DNA of 64,000 nt from Gibbula magus (Eukaryota > Mollusca > Gastropoda > Trochida > Trochidae): assembly GCA_936450465.1 (NCBI GenBank), contig OW388293.1, positions 40,568,982-40,632,981 on the forward strand, given 5' to 3'. Made by a program: the position numbers and the translations under genes. The notes under the pieces were generated by a model, which was not told the origin of the DNA, did no database searches, and saw only the letters and a program-made list of their open reading frames with translations. Shown piece by piece: positions 50,101 through 62,490 of the stretch (positions within the stretch are counted from its first letter, which is position 1; the number at the start of each line of letters is the position of its first letter).

Positions 50101-52125
50101 CAAAAAATGTTGTTGCTTTTTCAATATCTAGTGATATGTTCAGATTCAAATATGATCTGAATGTTCCTCTTTACAAGCAGAACTTCTGTTATATTTGATA
50201 TTACTTTTCACAACGTACACATCTGACTACATATGGCAGTCCAATATCTGTATTTCAAAATATCTTCAATACTTGCTTGACCTTGCTCCGATGTCATTAG
50301 TTAAACTTAAGACGCAATACTTTTCATTTTTTATGGCCACCTACGCAGATCTCTTTTTATGGCTGACTCTGTATATCGGCATGAGAGGAATTTACGTGTG
50401 AGAATTTAGGGTCTCATTGTGGGCCGTGTTTGTGAATGGGGGTGGGCAATAGATAAGAGGGTATATTGTATATAGGTGTACTCGCCCTTACCTGGCTCAG
50501 TGGCTCTCTGATCTTCTTCCAGCGGTGTACACTTGATTTACTTTACGTCTTGTTAACCAGGCTTTTATATGATTTGGTGTTGGTCCGTGATGTGATATGT
50601 GGTTGAATTTTCAATCTTTTGACTTCTAATACAAGTTGGTCATTGATTTAAATAAACATTTTTCTGGTTGTTTTATTTAACTTCTCAATGTGAGTGTCTT
50701 TGGTAATTCAATTGAAATTCTATGATTACATTTTCAATCCTTTCATTAGGTAATTGGCACTCCAAAGAAGATGTGTACAATGATTTTATCATAAGAGTCA
50801 TCTGTGTATGTGATAGCATTGATAGAATGTTGGCATTAGTTTGATATGATAGCGTATTACCCTAATCCAGATCGAATTGCATGTGAATTAGTTATCCAAA
50901 TATCGAAACGTCCATGTTTATAACTTGAAGTAAAAATTAATATCATCCAATGTGAATGAATGCCTAAATATTGATATGAATAAATGTTTAAATTAGGTGA
51001 TTGTTATGTCACATTATTTTCATAAGAATTGGTTTTGACCAGGATATATAATTTGTGATAGAAACATTACCATACCACTTTAATTGTTTAATTAATAAGT
51101 GACAAATCAATTCACAACTAGTTATCATAGTAAATAATCTACGATTGGTCACTGGATAAATATCCCACAACATATCCAAATTATTTTTATTTATATATAT
51201 CCTGGCTATCTCCCATAATTCCGGAACCAGCAGGATAGAGGTTAATGTGACTCAGTCACAAAAATATTTTGCGTAAAACGAGAAAGTAACTACGTAAAGG
51301 AGAGTAGGAAAGCATGTCAATAAGATCTTAGCGTGACATGGAGTGGAAACCTAAATGTACCATCAATGTGATTTAGTAGACTTAATCTTTTGGATGAATA
51401 AGCAATAAGCTCGTCAATTAAACCGAAAATGGTTAAATAGTTTAGGAGTGGTCATCTGAAATCTTATCCTAAACGGTCAGTTTAGAATGTTGTCTTTAGA
51501 GCTTTTTTGCTATTTTGTGAATGAAAGATTTGTGTTGTGTGTTGACCATGGCAAAAGGAAATGTAGTGCGAAAAGAGTTGTCTCCCTTATATGTTGACAT
51601 TTCTCGTTAGGGTTTTGTTATGATTTTGATCAAATCTGGTCTTACTTTTTCATATTTTTTATACTTAAATATATTTATAAATACACGCTATTGAACACTG
51701 GCAGTTATGACATTAAATTCTATGAATTGAAACAACTGAAATGTTGAAATATATGCATGAATTTAACTTTATTGTACAGTATTCGGTGCTATGAAAAAAG
51801 ATTATTACAGGGCTCTTGTCATGCAAACATCAAGAAATACTTCATAGACCTTGTGAATGTTGCTGCTCCTATATATATAGTTAGACTGTGAGAGTCCCTG
51901 CCATAGTTTCTCAAATAGAACTCTTGGGTGCTGAAGAATAATGAAACCTGAGTGTTTTATTCCATTAAATATAGTGCAATGCAATTTATAAGAATGTTTC
52001 TTTAAAAAGGGAAAAACTGACAATTCTTTGATCAGTAAAATAATTAAATACAAGTATTTTCTGTTTAAAAATTTCACATTTTCATCTGAACACTTAATGA
52101 CTTAAAATATATCTTTCTGTTACAG
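47133..52125. other. Non-genic DNA upstream of the first visible NHS exon
   Basis: Probably intronic for the NHS-family gene. A 73-codon frame at 47623-47844 has a protein-like composition but no recognisable domain and no intact splice pair, so it is not called. 47140 and 47557 share a 'ggcggccattttgttga'-type word, indicating another short repeat. No other signal is evident. Confidence 0.5.
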
Positions 52126-52391
52126 CGGTTGGCGACCTGAGGCAGTTTAGCCGAGTGACCGACCATCATGTTGCGAGACATGGCTTCGACTGCTACATGT
52201 TCACCCCCGACTCACGACCCCACAGCATCAAGGATGCTTACTCGCTTTCGGAAGTCACGCCGACCAAGATCCTGCGTGGAGCTGACATCTACCGCAAGGA
52301 TGGCCTCTGTAGTTCCAACCTCTTCAAACTCTGGCCGATTGTTCTCAATGATCACAAGGTGGACAGTCCAGACCTCAGCTTGGCGAGAAAG
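52126..52391 (+). CDS. NHS: NHS-family gene, first visible exon
   Basis: Acceptor tttctgttacag, donor gttagt. Two bases finish an upstream codon, then 88 codons run VGDLRQFSRV ... SLARK and end in phase 0. Higher GC than the surrounding intron. Confidence 0.85.
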
Positions 52392-55300
52392 GTTAGTTTA
52401 TTTTGTCATGTTTTTTTAAAAAATCTTTCTAAACTACCGGGCAAAAGAAAGTACTCACCTCAGTTGGTTTTTGATTAATTCAATATTTAAAAGAATCAGT
52501 TGCATTTGCTTTTTCACAATACAATACTTATCTACAGTAGTTTGAATTAATTAATTGATGAATGTGGTTAAATTTAATTAAAATATCTAAGTTTAATAAA
52601 GACAGGAGTAATATTTAGAAATAAAATTCTACACCAACATGACCCCTACCATATTTAAAGTGTTGTAAATTCATGCAGAATCAGGCACATTTATTAATTT
52701 TCACATAGAATATGTCTTATATCTCAATGAATAGTTGTGTATCATCAAAAATAGTTTTTTGCATAAATTAAAAAATTTCATTAATTGTTTTTAAACTTAA
52801 TTTGTTTTTAAACGTAAAAAACATGTAGAAGTTTCTTTGACTTCTGACACCTGTACTTTTCAGTTTTAGATTATGACATCAAAACCTTGAGATATGTGCA
52901 ATTGAAAATCATACATATGATAAAATCAACAGAAGTGAGCACTTTCTTTTTCCTGGCAGTTTATATCATATTTCATTTCTGTTTGGAAATAATATAATCG
53001 TGATGCAGTTGTTAAAGTTTATTTTAAAACAAATACTGAATATTGTTATTTTTTCTTCCAGGGTCGCATGGTATCTATGGACAAGGGCTACAAGGTTCTG
53101 AAGATGCCAGAATGTCGACGGACGATACACGAGTTTGACCTGGAAGACAGCAACAAGAGGGAAGAGGAAGGAATCGACTATTTTTGCGAACCCTCCGTGG
53201 TTGAGATTGATACTTCCGGAGCCAGCTTCCACCGGATGTCGTCATTCAGGGATTCACTCCGCGACACAAGTTTCAGCAAGATCGACAAAAAGAAGCGCAG
53301 ACGGACCGTAACAGGGGTACCAGAAAATGTCTTGTACGAAATAAGTCAATTTGAACGACAGAAACGTTCGACCTTTGACACAGTTCCACGAAATCGACCC
53401 CGAGCATATAGCTTTGACGACCTTGATGCAAAGACAGATGTTGAGAAAGATGAAATCCTTGCTCAGTATTTCGATGAAATAGATGCAAAATATGAAGAGA
53501 TGCTCGAAGAAGAAAATGCAAACAAAGAACCTAAACTCTTCAAGTTCCTGCCATGCAGGCGGTCCAGATCTCTACCACGATGTGTGAAGATGTCAAACCG
53601 AAGTATAGAGCGTCACCAACACGGCAGTTGCGCAGGAAGTAGTTACGCCAGCTCGATAAGTCTCGCGAGTGAGACGTCGAATGGTTCCAGATTGTCCCGC
53701 GTAACTAAGCGATCCAGCATCATCAGCAACAAGATTAAATCCCTTGTCCACGCTGGAAATGCTAGATTGAGACCCCGTCCAAAGTCACTTGACCTTGACG
53801 CCATTGAACTCTGTCCTGAAGAAAAAGAAGAGAAGTCCAACCTGCGTAAAGGGGCTTCTCCCAGCATGCCTGCTAATATCGAGCAGACAACTTCCTCTAC
53901 TGATAGCATTGTGGGTCCTGGGACGTACTATTACTTCAACAGTAACACCATTCCTCGAACCCAGGCCAAGAAGTATGACTTCCCATGGGAGAGTTTACCT
54001 AAAGACTGGACTACGTCAGTCAAACTACGAGAAATATCAAAGCGCAAGTCAATGGAGGAACGCAATTCTTCTTCAGGTGAGGATGAAATGTTTTACCTAT
54101 ATTTTTTCAAAAGAATATTTTATAGGTACAAAAAAGTTTTATTCTGTCAGATATACATTAATTAAGTCCAATAACAATATTGATAATCAATCAATAGACT
54201 TAAAAATGCTAAATTATTTTATAAACCTCATTATAAATAATTATATTAATTTTTTTTAATTCTTGTTTTTTAAATCTAATTTAAAATCCATTTTGAAAAG
54301 CAATGTTTACAAAACAAAAGCAAAGATAAATTCATTGTTACAGGGGCAGTAGCACGTTTTTTCGCTCAAAAAAGTTGATGAAATGTATTTGAAAAATAAT
54401 TTCACCAATAGTAAAACATCATTCTCTCTTCGGAAAATAAAGTTTAAAATTAGTGTAAATGTTTCGGTAAAGCCATAGGAATTGTTTTTGTAATACAAAA
54501 TAATAAATTTTGTTCACAATAAAATGGCCGCCATGCAATTTTTGCTTTATACGCAACATAGTTTTTACCACTACAGATAATTGGTTTGTGTAAAAAGATG
54601 TTTTACCCTCTAAAGTTAATTTAAATGACATAAACTATCATTATAAATGGGAAATTTGAAAAAATAAATTTTGCAAAAAACGTGCTACAGCGCCTTTAAA
54701 GTCAGCATGAGATTATACTTGTAAAAACATCCCAGCAGGTTTAAAAATAACAACAAAACCTCTCCTAGAATTAAACAGATAAACTGGTTCAAAATAAAAA
54801 AGATCATCTCCAAATTCTATAAGACATATTTAGCAATTCTATATGTTATGCAAAGCTAACAATTTTTTGGTTTTTTAATTATCAATAATAAATGCTAAAA
54901 TATAAATAATTTGCTAAATTGGTATAAATAGTTTAATAAAAAACAGCCAAGCATTAAAATCTAAAGTCTTAAAATAGCTGTCGTTATCTGTCATTGCTGT
55001 GTTACTGTGCGGACACCACCCACCTGTAAATCATGGCAGGTATTCTGTGTTATGTCAGTGTAGTCATAATCCACTTAATTTACAGCTAGCTAGCCTCTAA
55101 TACTTAGAAGTTTTACCTCATGGGGTCGGCCTCTGGTCAGTGGATTAATCAATTCATGACACAATGGATTAATGATGGATTAAAGGATTATCTCATTCAA
55201 TTTGAGAATTATTCAACACTTTGAATAGTTGGAAAAAAACACCAAAATGTAAGTTAGTTAGGAGATTTGAGATTATGGGATTAGGTCATTGAACTTGTGA

Positions 55301-58300
55301 ATTGATTCAGGATTTGAAATAGTATCGCCAAATTGTGAGTTAGTTAAGGGGTATGGTTATAAGCTTATTAAACTTGTTTAAAAGTAACCAGTGATGTGTC
55401 TGGTAGTTTAGTTTGAGTGTTGTGGTGTTATGGAACGGTCACTTGTTTCTGTTAAGAGAGAAAATATTTTAAAGTTGAATTTATTTGTAACTTGAAAGAT
55501 GGTTTCTGGTAAGTGTTTTGAATATCAACACAAATATTTTGAATTGCGTTTCGAAATGTTTTTAACTTTGTTGATTATTTCAGTTATGTGTTGAATTTTG
55601 TTTTTTTAATCAAATTCTAACCCTATCATCTTCTGTGAGTTTAGTATTTTACAGAAATTTTACAGAATTTGATGTACATTTATGAAAAATGTTAATAAAT
55701 ACTAATTGATTTGTAACTTTTTCGATATATTTGTATAGCAAATTAATGTATATTTTCTGTTAATTATTTTACATGGTACACTTAGTACTTAGTGCTAAAG
55801 TTCTTTATGCCATGTTAGGGTCATTCAGATTTTAAAAAATTATTTTCTGGGTTGGCAAAAGCATATGTTCCATTTCAAGCATAATCTTGGTCATAAAGAA
55901 ATATTTAGAACTTTTGGTAGATATCAAATATACATAATTATGAAAAGACACTTCATATTGTTATTTACTCCCGTAGGAGCGTGGAGTGCGAGCGGCGGCA
56001 GCAGTAACCGCCAGTCCCTGGACTCCGCCAAGTCCAGTATGCCCTCGTCCACCTCGCAGTATTCTCTGGGCAAGGACTCGGGGAGGGACTCGCCGTCCAT
56101 GGATGATAGGTGAGCAGTGTGGACTTAATGCTCAACTGAAGACTGATATATATTTATGTCATAACTGACAATATTATCTCCCATAATAATCTCTCATTAA
56201 ATAAAACTTCAAGCATACATACCTTCTACCCCTCAAACTCAGAAAGACATGTGTAAATCATAAACCATGTCTATTTTCATTCTTGATCCAAAACAAGGAA
56301 ATAGTGTGTGGTATACCATGATATGACAAAGGAAGTACAAAATTGAATTGGATTGTTCTGAATTCGGGCTACCTTCTGATGTGATATCATAATTATAACC
56401 CCCTTTGAATAGTTTCATCTACGTATTCAGGCACTTGTTATGTTGATAACAGTAGGGAGAGGTTTTCTATCTCAACCAAGGATCTGACTCTTTTTGCTTG
56501 GTGACAGGTAGAAGCATAACCTCAACCATTTACTCCTTGCAAAATAACAGGACATATTCTGACCTTTTAGTTTACAAAAGTTTAATTGAGAGATATTTAT
56601 GTCTCCCCCCGAAGGGTCGGGAGACATTTTGGTTTTAGCTGAGTTCCCGTCGGCGTCGGCGTCGGCGTCGGCGTTGGCGTTGGCGTTCCCATCATCACCA
56701 ATCATCACCAAACTTGGTATACTGTCTCTCATCATCATATAGATGTGCCTTTTGGGGGTTAGAGATTTTTAAAATTATAATTTTTGTTTATTTCCATGGC
56801 ACAATTTGGACTTAGTCTATTTCAAGGGTAGTGTTCGTTTCCGGAGCAGATCTCTAAAACTATGTGACCAATCATCACCAAACTTGATATTCTGTCTCTC
56901 CACATCATGTAAATGTGCCTTTTGGGGGTTAGAGATTTTTAAAATTTTTTATTTTTTTTTATTTCCATGGCAACGATTTGGACTTAGTCTATTTCAAGGG
57001 TAGTGTTCGTTTCCGGAGCAGATCTCTAAAACTATGTGACCAATCAATTTTGAATATTTTGTTTGCTACAAGTGTGGAGTTGATAGGTTATTTATTCAAG
57101 TTGAATTATACAGAGAACATTAATAGTGCTTTATGATAGTATTGTTTAGAGGTTTGGAGCATTTGAGGAAGGGGGAGACATCTGTTTTTATGGGTAAAAA
57201 CACTTTCTAGTCTTTCCTTCTTTTGCTTCAAGGTACAACAGGACATTTTGATAATGAGGTCTTAATTGTGTTTTTATTGATAGGACATAGTCATTGTAAG
57301 CTGTAAGTTTTCAAACCGACAAATTATTGTTTGTTACGGAAATAATAAAAGATTGTTCAATTTCAAACCATCAGGGTATATATTATGAGATGAGAATTGA
57401 GGGGATAACGTGCAGTATGCTATTAATGCTCATCATTATGATTTATTAAGCAAACTGATTGAAATTTATTCTTATAATCATGTTTTAAAAGTATTTGTGC
57501 ACAATAGAAGTATCACCTTGAATGTCATCTCAACACCAAATTTTATTGTACCTTTAAAGCAGAAACTGATTTCCATGAAGGCATTCATTACAATTCCCTA
57601 TTTCTTTATTTCCAGGAATGAGACAAGCACTTTTGGGTCTGCAGAGCCCGCTACACCTGTGGACGACATCTCGTCCGTGACAGGAGTCAGGTCTCACTTC
57701 ACCAAGATGGACACTGACGCCTGGCTTCAAATGCTGGCAATGAAGGCTGCAAGTCGAGAAGACATCAGTGAGAGTAGCGCTGAGACCCTCAAAACCCTCT
57801 CACAGCTAACCAAGCAGAACATACAGGCCCTGGACCTCATGTCCCCAGTCCTCAAGGGACCTCAAAAGCTTGATGACGAGGTTTCATCAGTGTACTCCTT
57901 GGACCAGGAAGGATTCTACACATCCTTCCACAATGACAGTGGGCTCAGAAGAAGCACCACGACCCTGGATGCAGATGTCGACAAGCTCTCTCCTGTCAAA
58001 GAAGCTCAGAGTATGCTTAGCATGTGCAGTACCAATACTGTGGACAGTGTCATATACCGACCCAAAGATGGTGAGAAGGTTGTGTCTCCTCCATTAGGAA
58101 AGCGAGGAGTCAGGGGACCTCCTCCTCCACCTCCTCGACGAACCAGCAGCATGGAGGTCTGTGAGAAGATTCCTGAAATTGATGGGAATAGTTCTGGGGG
58201 AAGCAACTCCACCCTCAATGATGGTGCTAAGTCTGGGAAGGGTCTTGACTCTTCCTTTTCGGAATCAGACCAAGAGACCATCTATGCAAGACTCAAAACA

Positions 58301-60730
58301 AAAACAAAAATTTCGTCTGGTATGTACCCATCATGGTGTTCAGTTTCGGATGAGAGTTCTCCAGAGAGTTCTCATGAGAAGTTGATGAATGGTCACAAGG
58401 GTGCTAACGGTATTGCTTCCAAACTTTCGCCTTTCGATGGAAGCTTTACCAAAGAGCACACTGTGATGATGGTAAGACAAGGTCAGTCCCTTGATGCCCC
58501 TACATCTGTAGGGATGTCCACAAAGGGAGAAGAGATGGAATTTGAAGGACATACTCTACCAAAGAGGTTCACAACAATACAGAGTGTAGAAGAAGAGGAG
58601 TATTGTACTAATTCTTGGCCAAGATCGGGAATTCTCAAACGGGATAAATCCCCCAATGGAAAAACGCCAAAGACACTAAATTTCGCCCCGATGATAAACA
58701 TGTTTGATGCCAAATCGCCTGAAGGAGTGCAGCTCCCTCTCCCGGATATGTCATCATCATCCTCAGATGAAACCAAGAATTCTGCAAACTCTCTCACAAG
58801 TGCCTCAGATGATGGTTCAGGATACAAACTTGCTATACCACTGGGCACACCAGAAACTGTTAAGAAACAACATGGCCAAATCCCCATGAAATATCAACCC
58901 ATCATTACTGTGAAACCTCGTCCAAGATCGGCAGTTGAAGCTGGACAAAAGTCAGGTGCCTATGTGAAACTGTCGCCCACATCTCAGCAGTCAAACTGCC
59001 ATGTTGTGTATCCTTCTAGTGTCATCAAACCAGCTACCTCTTCAGCTCCATCCCAACAAAACTTCCGTAACCGATCGTCCAGTTGCAACAATCGTGTTCG
59101 GGCTCACTATGCATCCACAGACATCATGTCTCAAAGTTCAGGGAGTACTTCGTCCATTCCATCCTTGACCTCTTCTGAAGGTGGCTACATGGACATGAGA
59201 TCTGCCACTCTCAGAAGCAACCAGTCAGACACTCTAAGCAGCAGCAGCTCCATAGCCTTCTCCGACTTTGACTCTGGGAGTCTGACCTATGTGAGCATGT
59301 CTAGTGCAAGTTCAACCCCTACAAACTCTACACTGACCCTAACACAGGACTCAGGGTCGGATTCATCTCTGTCTCAGACTGGTAAAAGATCAGATGTTAG
59401 AAATGTGTCAATCACCAGTCCTCCAACATTCAGCAGCTTCACGGGCCGGGACACAAGATCATTTGTACCGAGTGTAGCACCCTCACCAACCATTGAAGCA
59501 CCTAGAATTTCTATGCAAAGATCTTCGACAAACTCTCTATCATCAAACAGTTCTGGATCCAACATCTCTTTCAAGTCAAATTCGTCCATACCTCACTCCA
59601 GAACATGGCCAAATGCACCAATGGGCAAGGAGTCCAAGTCACCACATCAGTCTACACCTATCCAGAGGAACATGACTTCTAGTCAGTCATCGTCTGCCCT
59701 GAGACCATCAGTGCTTGCAGTGTCTCCTATACAGCGTCCACAAGACAGGAGAAGGTCTGCTCCTCTACCAGGTCAGTCTCCAAGCAGTGCCTATGCTCAG
59801 GGATCTCCCACAAGCATCAGATCAACAGACTCCAGCACCTCTAGCAGTGGTAGAAGCGATTCCTACAGAGTTGCTATGAAGACAGAGTATGATCGGAGTT
59901 CTCCTACAAACCCCAGAACGGACTCATATAGACCTCAATTGGGCAGGACCAAGTCAGCCCCTATCGCCGAACCTGAGGTTGTGAACAGAGCAGACTCTTA
60001 TAGGTTTGCTGTGAGGAACACAAATGGTGTTGTGGACAGCTCTCACATGAGGAACTCATCCTACAGAGTTGCCTTGAAAGATGGTGAGCAAGATTCAAGA
60101 ATGGAAGCTCTGACCTCATGGGACGGAAAAGGAAAGGATATTAGAAGAATGTGTATAACTGACATTGACCAACTTAAGTGCTATTCTGATGATGACGCTA
60201 AGAAACCAAAAGAAAAGAGTGGTGCTTCTTTTGCAACCATCAACAGTTCCAAGAAGAGGGTGTCTTCAAAGTCAGATCTGGAGACCCTCCTGAAACCAAA
60301 CAAGTCGCCATCACCTGATCTATCAAACAGCAAGAAATCCAAGGAAAAAGACAAGAAAGAGGACAAAAAGAATGCAAAGGCAAGGTCATCAACCTACATA
60401 AGATTTGACCCGATCTTTGAAGACAGGGAGGATTTCCTTAACTCTTCATCAGACACTCTAAAAGCAGGATCCATGTCCTCCCTTCGTCCTCTGTCTGAGT
60501 CACACTCCAGTGAAACCATTAACCGTGAGGATGGTCCTCTACTCGGCAAAAGACTCCAAGCTCCTCTACCGGTCGGCAAAAACAAGGGATCTCACAAGAA
60601 GCCAGTGGATGAGCGGGCAGTCATGTCCATTCTGGACAGCATCAAGTCAACCATCAAGTCAATCTCTGGCAAGGGTCCAGACAAAGAGGAGGAACATCAT
60701 GCAGCATTCAAGTACGGATCACACGTGTGA
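52126..60730 (+). CDS. NHS: NHS-family (Nance-Horan syndrome / NHSL / guk-holder) protein, 3' exons; 5' end not seen
   Basis: Four exons (52126-52391, 53062-54076, 55977-56109, 57616-60730) join in phase across GT-AG introns to give 1508 residues plus TGA. The family signature is at residues ~133-153 and ~164-182: EIDTSGASFHRMSSFRDSL, then KKRRRTVTGVPENVLYEI. This parallels the vertebrate NHS/NHSL1 block in which an xFDRQASxRRSL segment is followed by RRKTITGVPDNIQKEL. Downstream it is Ser-rich and disordered, with a polyproline patch RGPPPPPPRR (~635-648), four R-x-[DS]-S-Y-R motifs (~1218-1290) and a Lys-rich C-terminus. NHS proteins act at cell junctions and lamellipodia, binding the WAVE/Abi machinery through an N-terminal WAVE-homology domain; Drosophila guk-holder links to Dlg/Scribble at synapses. 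The first exon starts mid-codon (two bases complete a codon), so the N-terminal exon(s) lie further upstream. Which vertebrate paralogue it equals cannot be told; an invertebrate pro-orthologue is likely. Confidence 0.85.
53062..54076 (+). CDS. NHS: NHS-family gene, exon with the family signature block
   Basis: Acceptor ttcttccag, donor gtgagg; phase 0 in, phase 1 out; 338 codons. It carries the SGASFHRMSSF and RRRTVTGVPENV blocks and three related Ser/basic motifs (RPRAYSFDDLD, RPRPKSLDLD, RRSRSLPR) that look like kinase or 14-3-3 sites. Confidence 0.88.
55977..56109 (+). CDS. NHS: NHS-family gene, Ser/Gly-rich exon
   Basis: Acceptor ctcccgtag, donor gtgagc; phase 1 in, phase 2 out. It encodes about 43 residues, mainly Ser (SSMPSSTSQYSLGKDSGRDS), and joins perfectly in frame to both neighbours. 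GC-rich relative to its introns. It could be alternatively spliced, but its length of 133 bp means skipping would shift the frame. Confidence 0.82.
56596..57210 (+). mobile_element. Hairpin-capped element, subfamily 2, in the last NHS intron
   Basis: Head hairpin: gtctccc and gggagac arms around cccgaagggtc (56601-56625). Then a GTCGGC hexanucleotide run (56649-56687) and two core copies with tagtgttcgtttccggagca at about 56828 and 57001. The tail has gggggagacat (~57170-57180), a stem-loop (57184-57201) and CTAG at 57207-57210. Same orientation as the host gene. Matches the element at 39911-40401. Confidence 0.75.
57616..60730 (+). CDS. NHS: NHS-family gene, large terminal coding exon
   Basis: Acceptor tttatttccag precedes 57616; one base completes an Arg codon, then 1037 codons run to TGA at 60728-60730. 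A large uninterrupted penultimate/terminal exon encoding Ser/Pro-rich disordered sequence is typical of this family. The open frame extends upstream to 57410 into intron, but that part is AT-rich and non-coding in character. Confidence 0.9.
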
Positions 60731-62490
60731 TTATCCAAGATTCTTTGAGAACACTTATAACATCAACTTCCATGTCTGATCTCAACTGTGTCTGCGTGAA
60801 CTTGTACTGTTTGACATCAATGGATCCCACCCAATTCTGTAAGAATCGTGTGGAGTGAAGGATCAGTATGTTATGACAATGAAGGCATGATATTTGCATG
60901 AGGGGATCCCTTGTTTGAAATCAGCAGATCCTCTGGTTCACTTCAAGACCTCCTGATCCGGGGTCCAAATCTGATGGAGATCTTCTACAAGACTCAGTGA
61001 TGTCGGAAGAACTGATGTCCGAGTCCAGTCAGCCAGCCAGAAAGAGATGGACAATATCAAGGATCTTTATTCACAAATGAGTTCCTAGTTCATCAGCAAT
61101 ACTCGGATCACAAATGGTCCAGCTTTGAACTCAATGATCCTCTCTGTTCCAAGTTCATCAGTGATGCTTGGGTCCAAACAGATCCAGCCATACCACAAAT
61201 GGATCTAAGCCTACTGTTCCAAGGTAGCCATGCTTGCATCTAACAGGGTACAGTGCTACCTTTGTGAACTGTACACAAATCCAATGGACGGTCAATTTGT
61301 TGATCCTTAAGATCTTGAGACAAGGTCAAACCATGTAGTAAACAGCTTAAGATCATTCCACGTACACCCTTTAGTTTGCAATGAATGTGAAGTCAGTAAT
61401 AATTATTATCAGAGTCGAAGGTAGGTTTGTAAGTTTGAATGTGATTAAAAGGAAATAAGAATGAAAAAGTACGAACAGAAATTAAATTGTATGACATGAG
61501 TACCATTTAGTATGAAATGGATATATAAATGTAACTTTATATTCTTAAAATAACATAAACAAACGGAAGTAAACAAGAGATGAATTTTACCATTGCGTTT
61601 ACAAAATGTGAAATTTGTATTCTTTAGGATATGAGGGATGATACAAGGAAAGTTGTTTTAAAAATATCTTTTCCTTTTGAGATAATGATATTATGTACAA
61701 GTAGGAAGATAATAGACAATTGGATATTAATGTATATTGGTTGTTTAAATTAGAGGGTGAATATTGATTAAAGGTTTAGATAAAATATTGTATATAGAGA
61801 AAAATATATATTAGAATGTAATTGTTAAGCAGATTCAGTTTGCATCTACAGGTTATGGTAAAAATGGTTTATGGAAGATGATATTGAAGGATTGTAAATT
61901 TATTTGTAATTCAATTTATTTGTGATGAAATGAGAAATTAGATCTGAGTTGGTTTATTTTTAATTGTTTGTATGTGTTTGGTATTAAACAATTAAAGTGT
62001 ATTTGAATCTTCAAATCTTTTATGCAAATTTATTTTTCTTCCAAGTATCTTTAAAATGGAAAATTTTGATAAAGAAGTTGTTTTGAAGCAGTAATATTAA
62101 ATATCCTTTTTAATTGTGCCAGTTGAAGAGAACGTAGAAAAGTCATTTTGATTAATTAAGTAATACTGAAGTCGTGTTTACATATTTCTTATTTTCAACT
62201 AAGATGTCATTTTAGCTATACTATTTTGTGAATTGTTGCAATTAATGTTAATGAGAGGTTATAAAGCTAATGAGCAATAACACTATTTATCAAAGCCTTT
62301 TGGGTGCAAAAGCAAAGTTTTATTTAACTGCCAATATATTTGTGTAATATGTTCACCAACTTTTATCAACTAATATATTTATTTGTCATGGTTGAAAACC
62401 ACAATGGTTGTAAAATATTCATCATTGATCACACTTCATATTGAAAAATATTTTTCACCCACAAACCAATAAAGTGTAATTGCATATTGT
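60731..62490 (+). other. NHS: Probable 3'UTR of the NHS-family gene
   Basis: No further frame is present. Candidate polyadenylation signals are attaaa at 61983-61988 and AATAAA at 62468-62473; later AATAAA at 62701 and 63659 could give longer forms. A 66-bp diverged tandem duplication (agttcatcag-aat-ctcgg) lies at about 61081-61190. Which signal is used cannot be decided from sequence alone. Confidence 0.45.

Noticed and set aside
57870..60585. Several antisense and alternate-frame open frames over the large NHS exon
   Set aside because: Shadows of the true coding frame, whose exon chain is phase-consistent.
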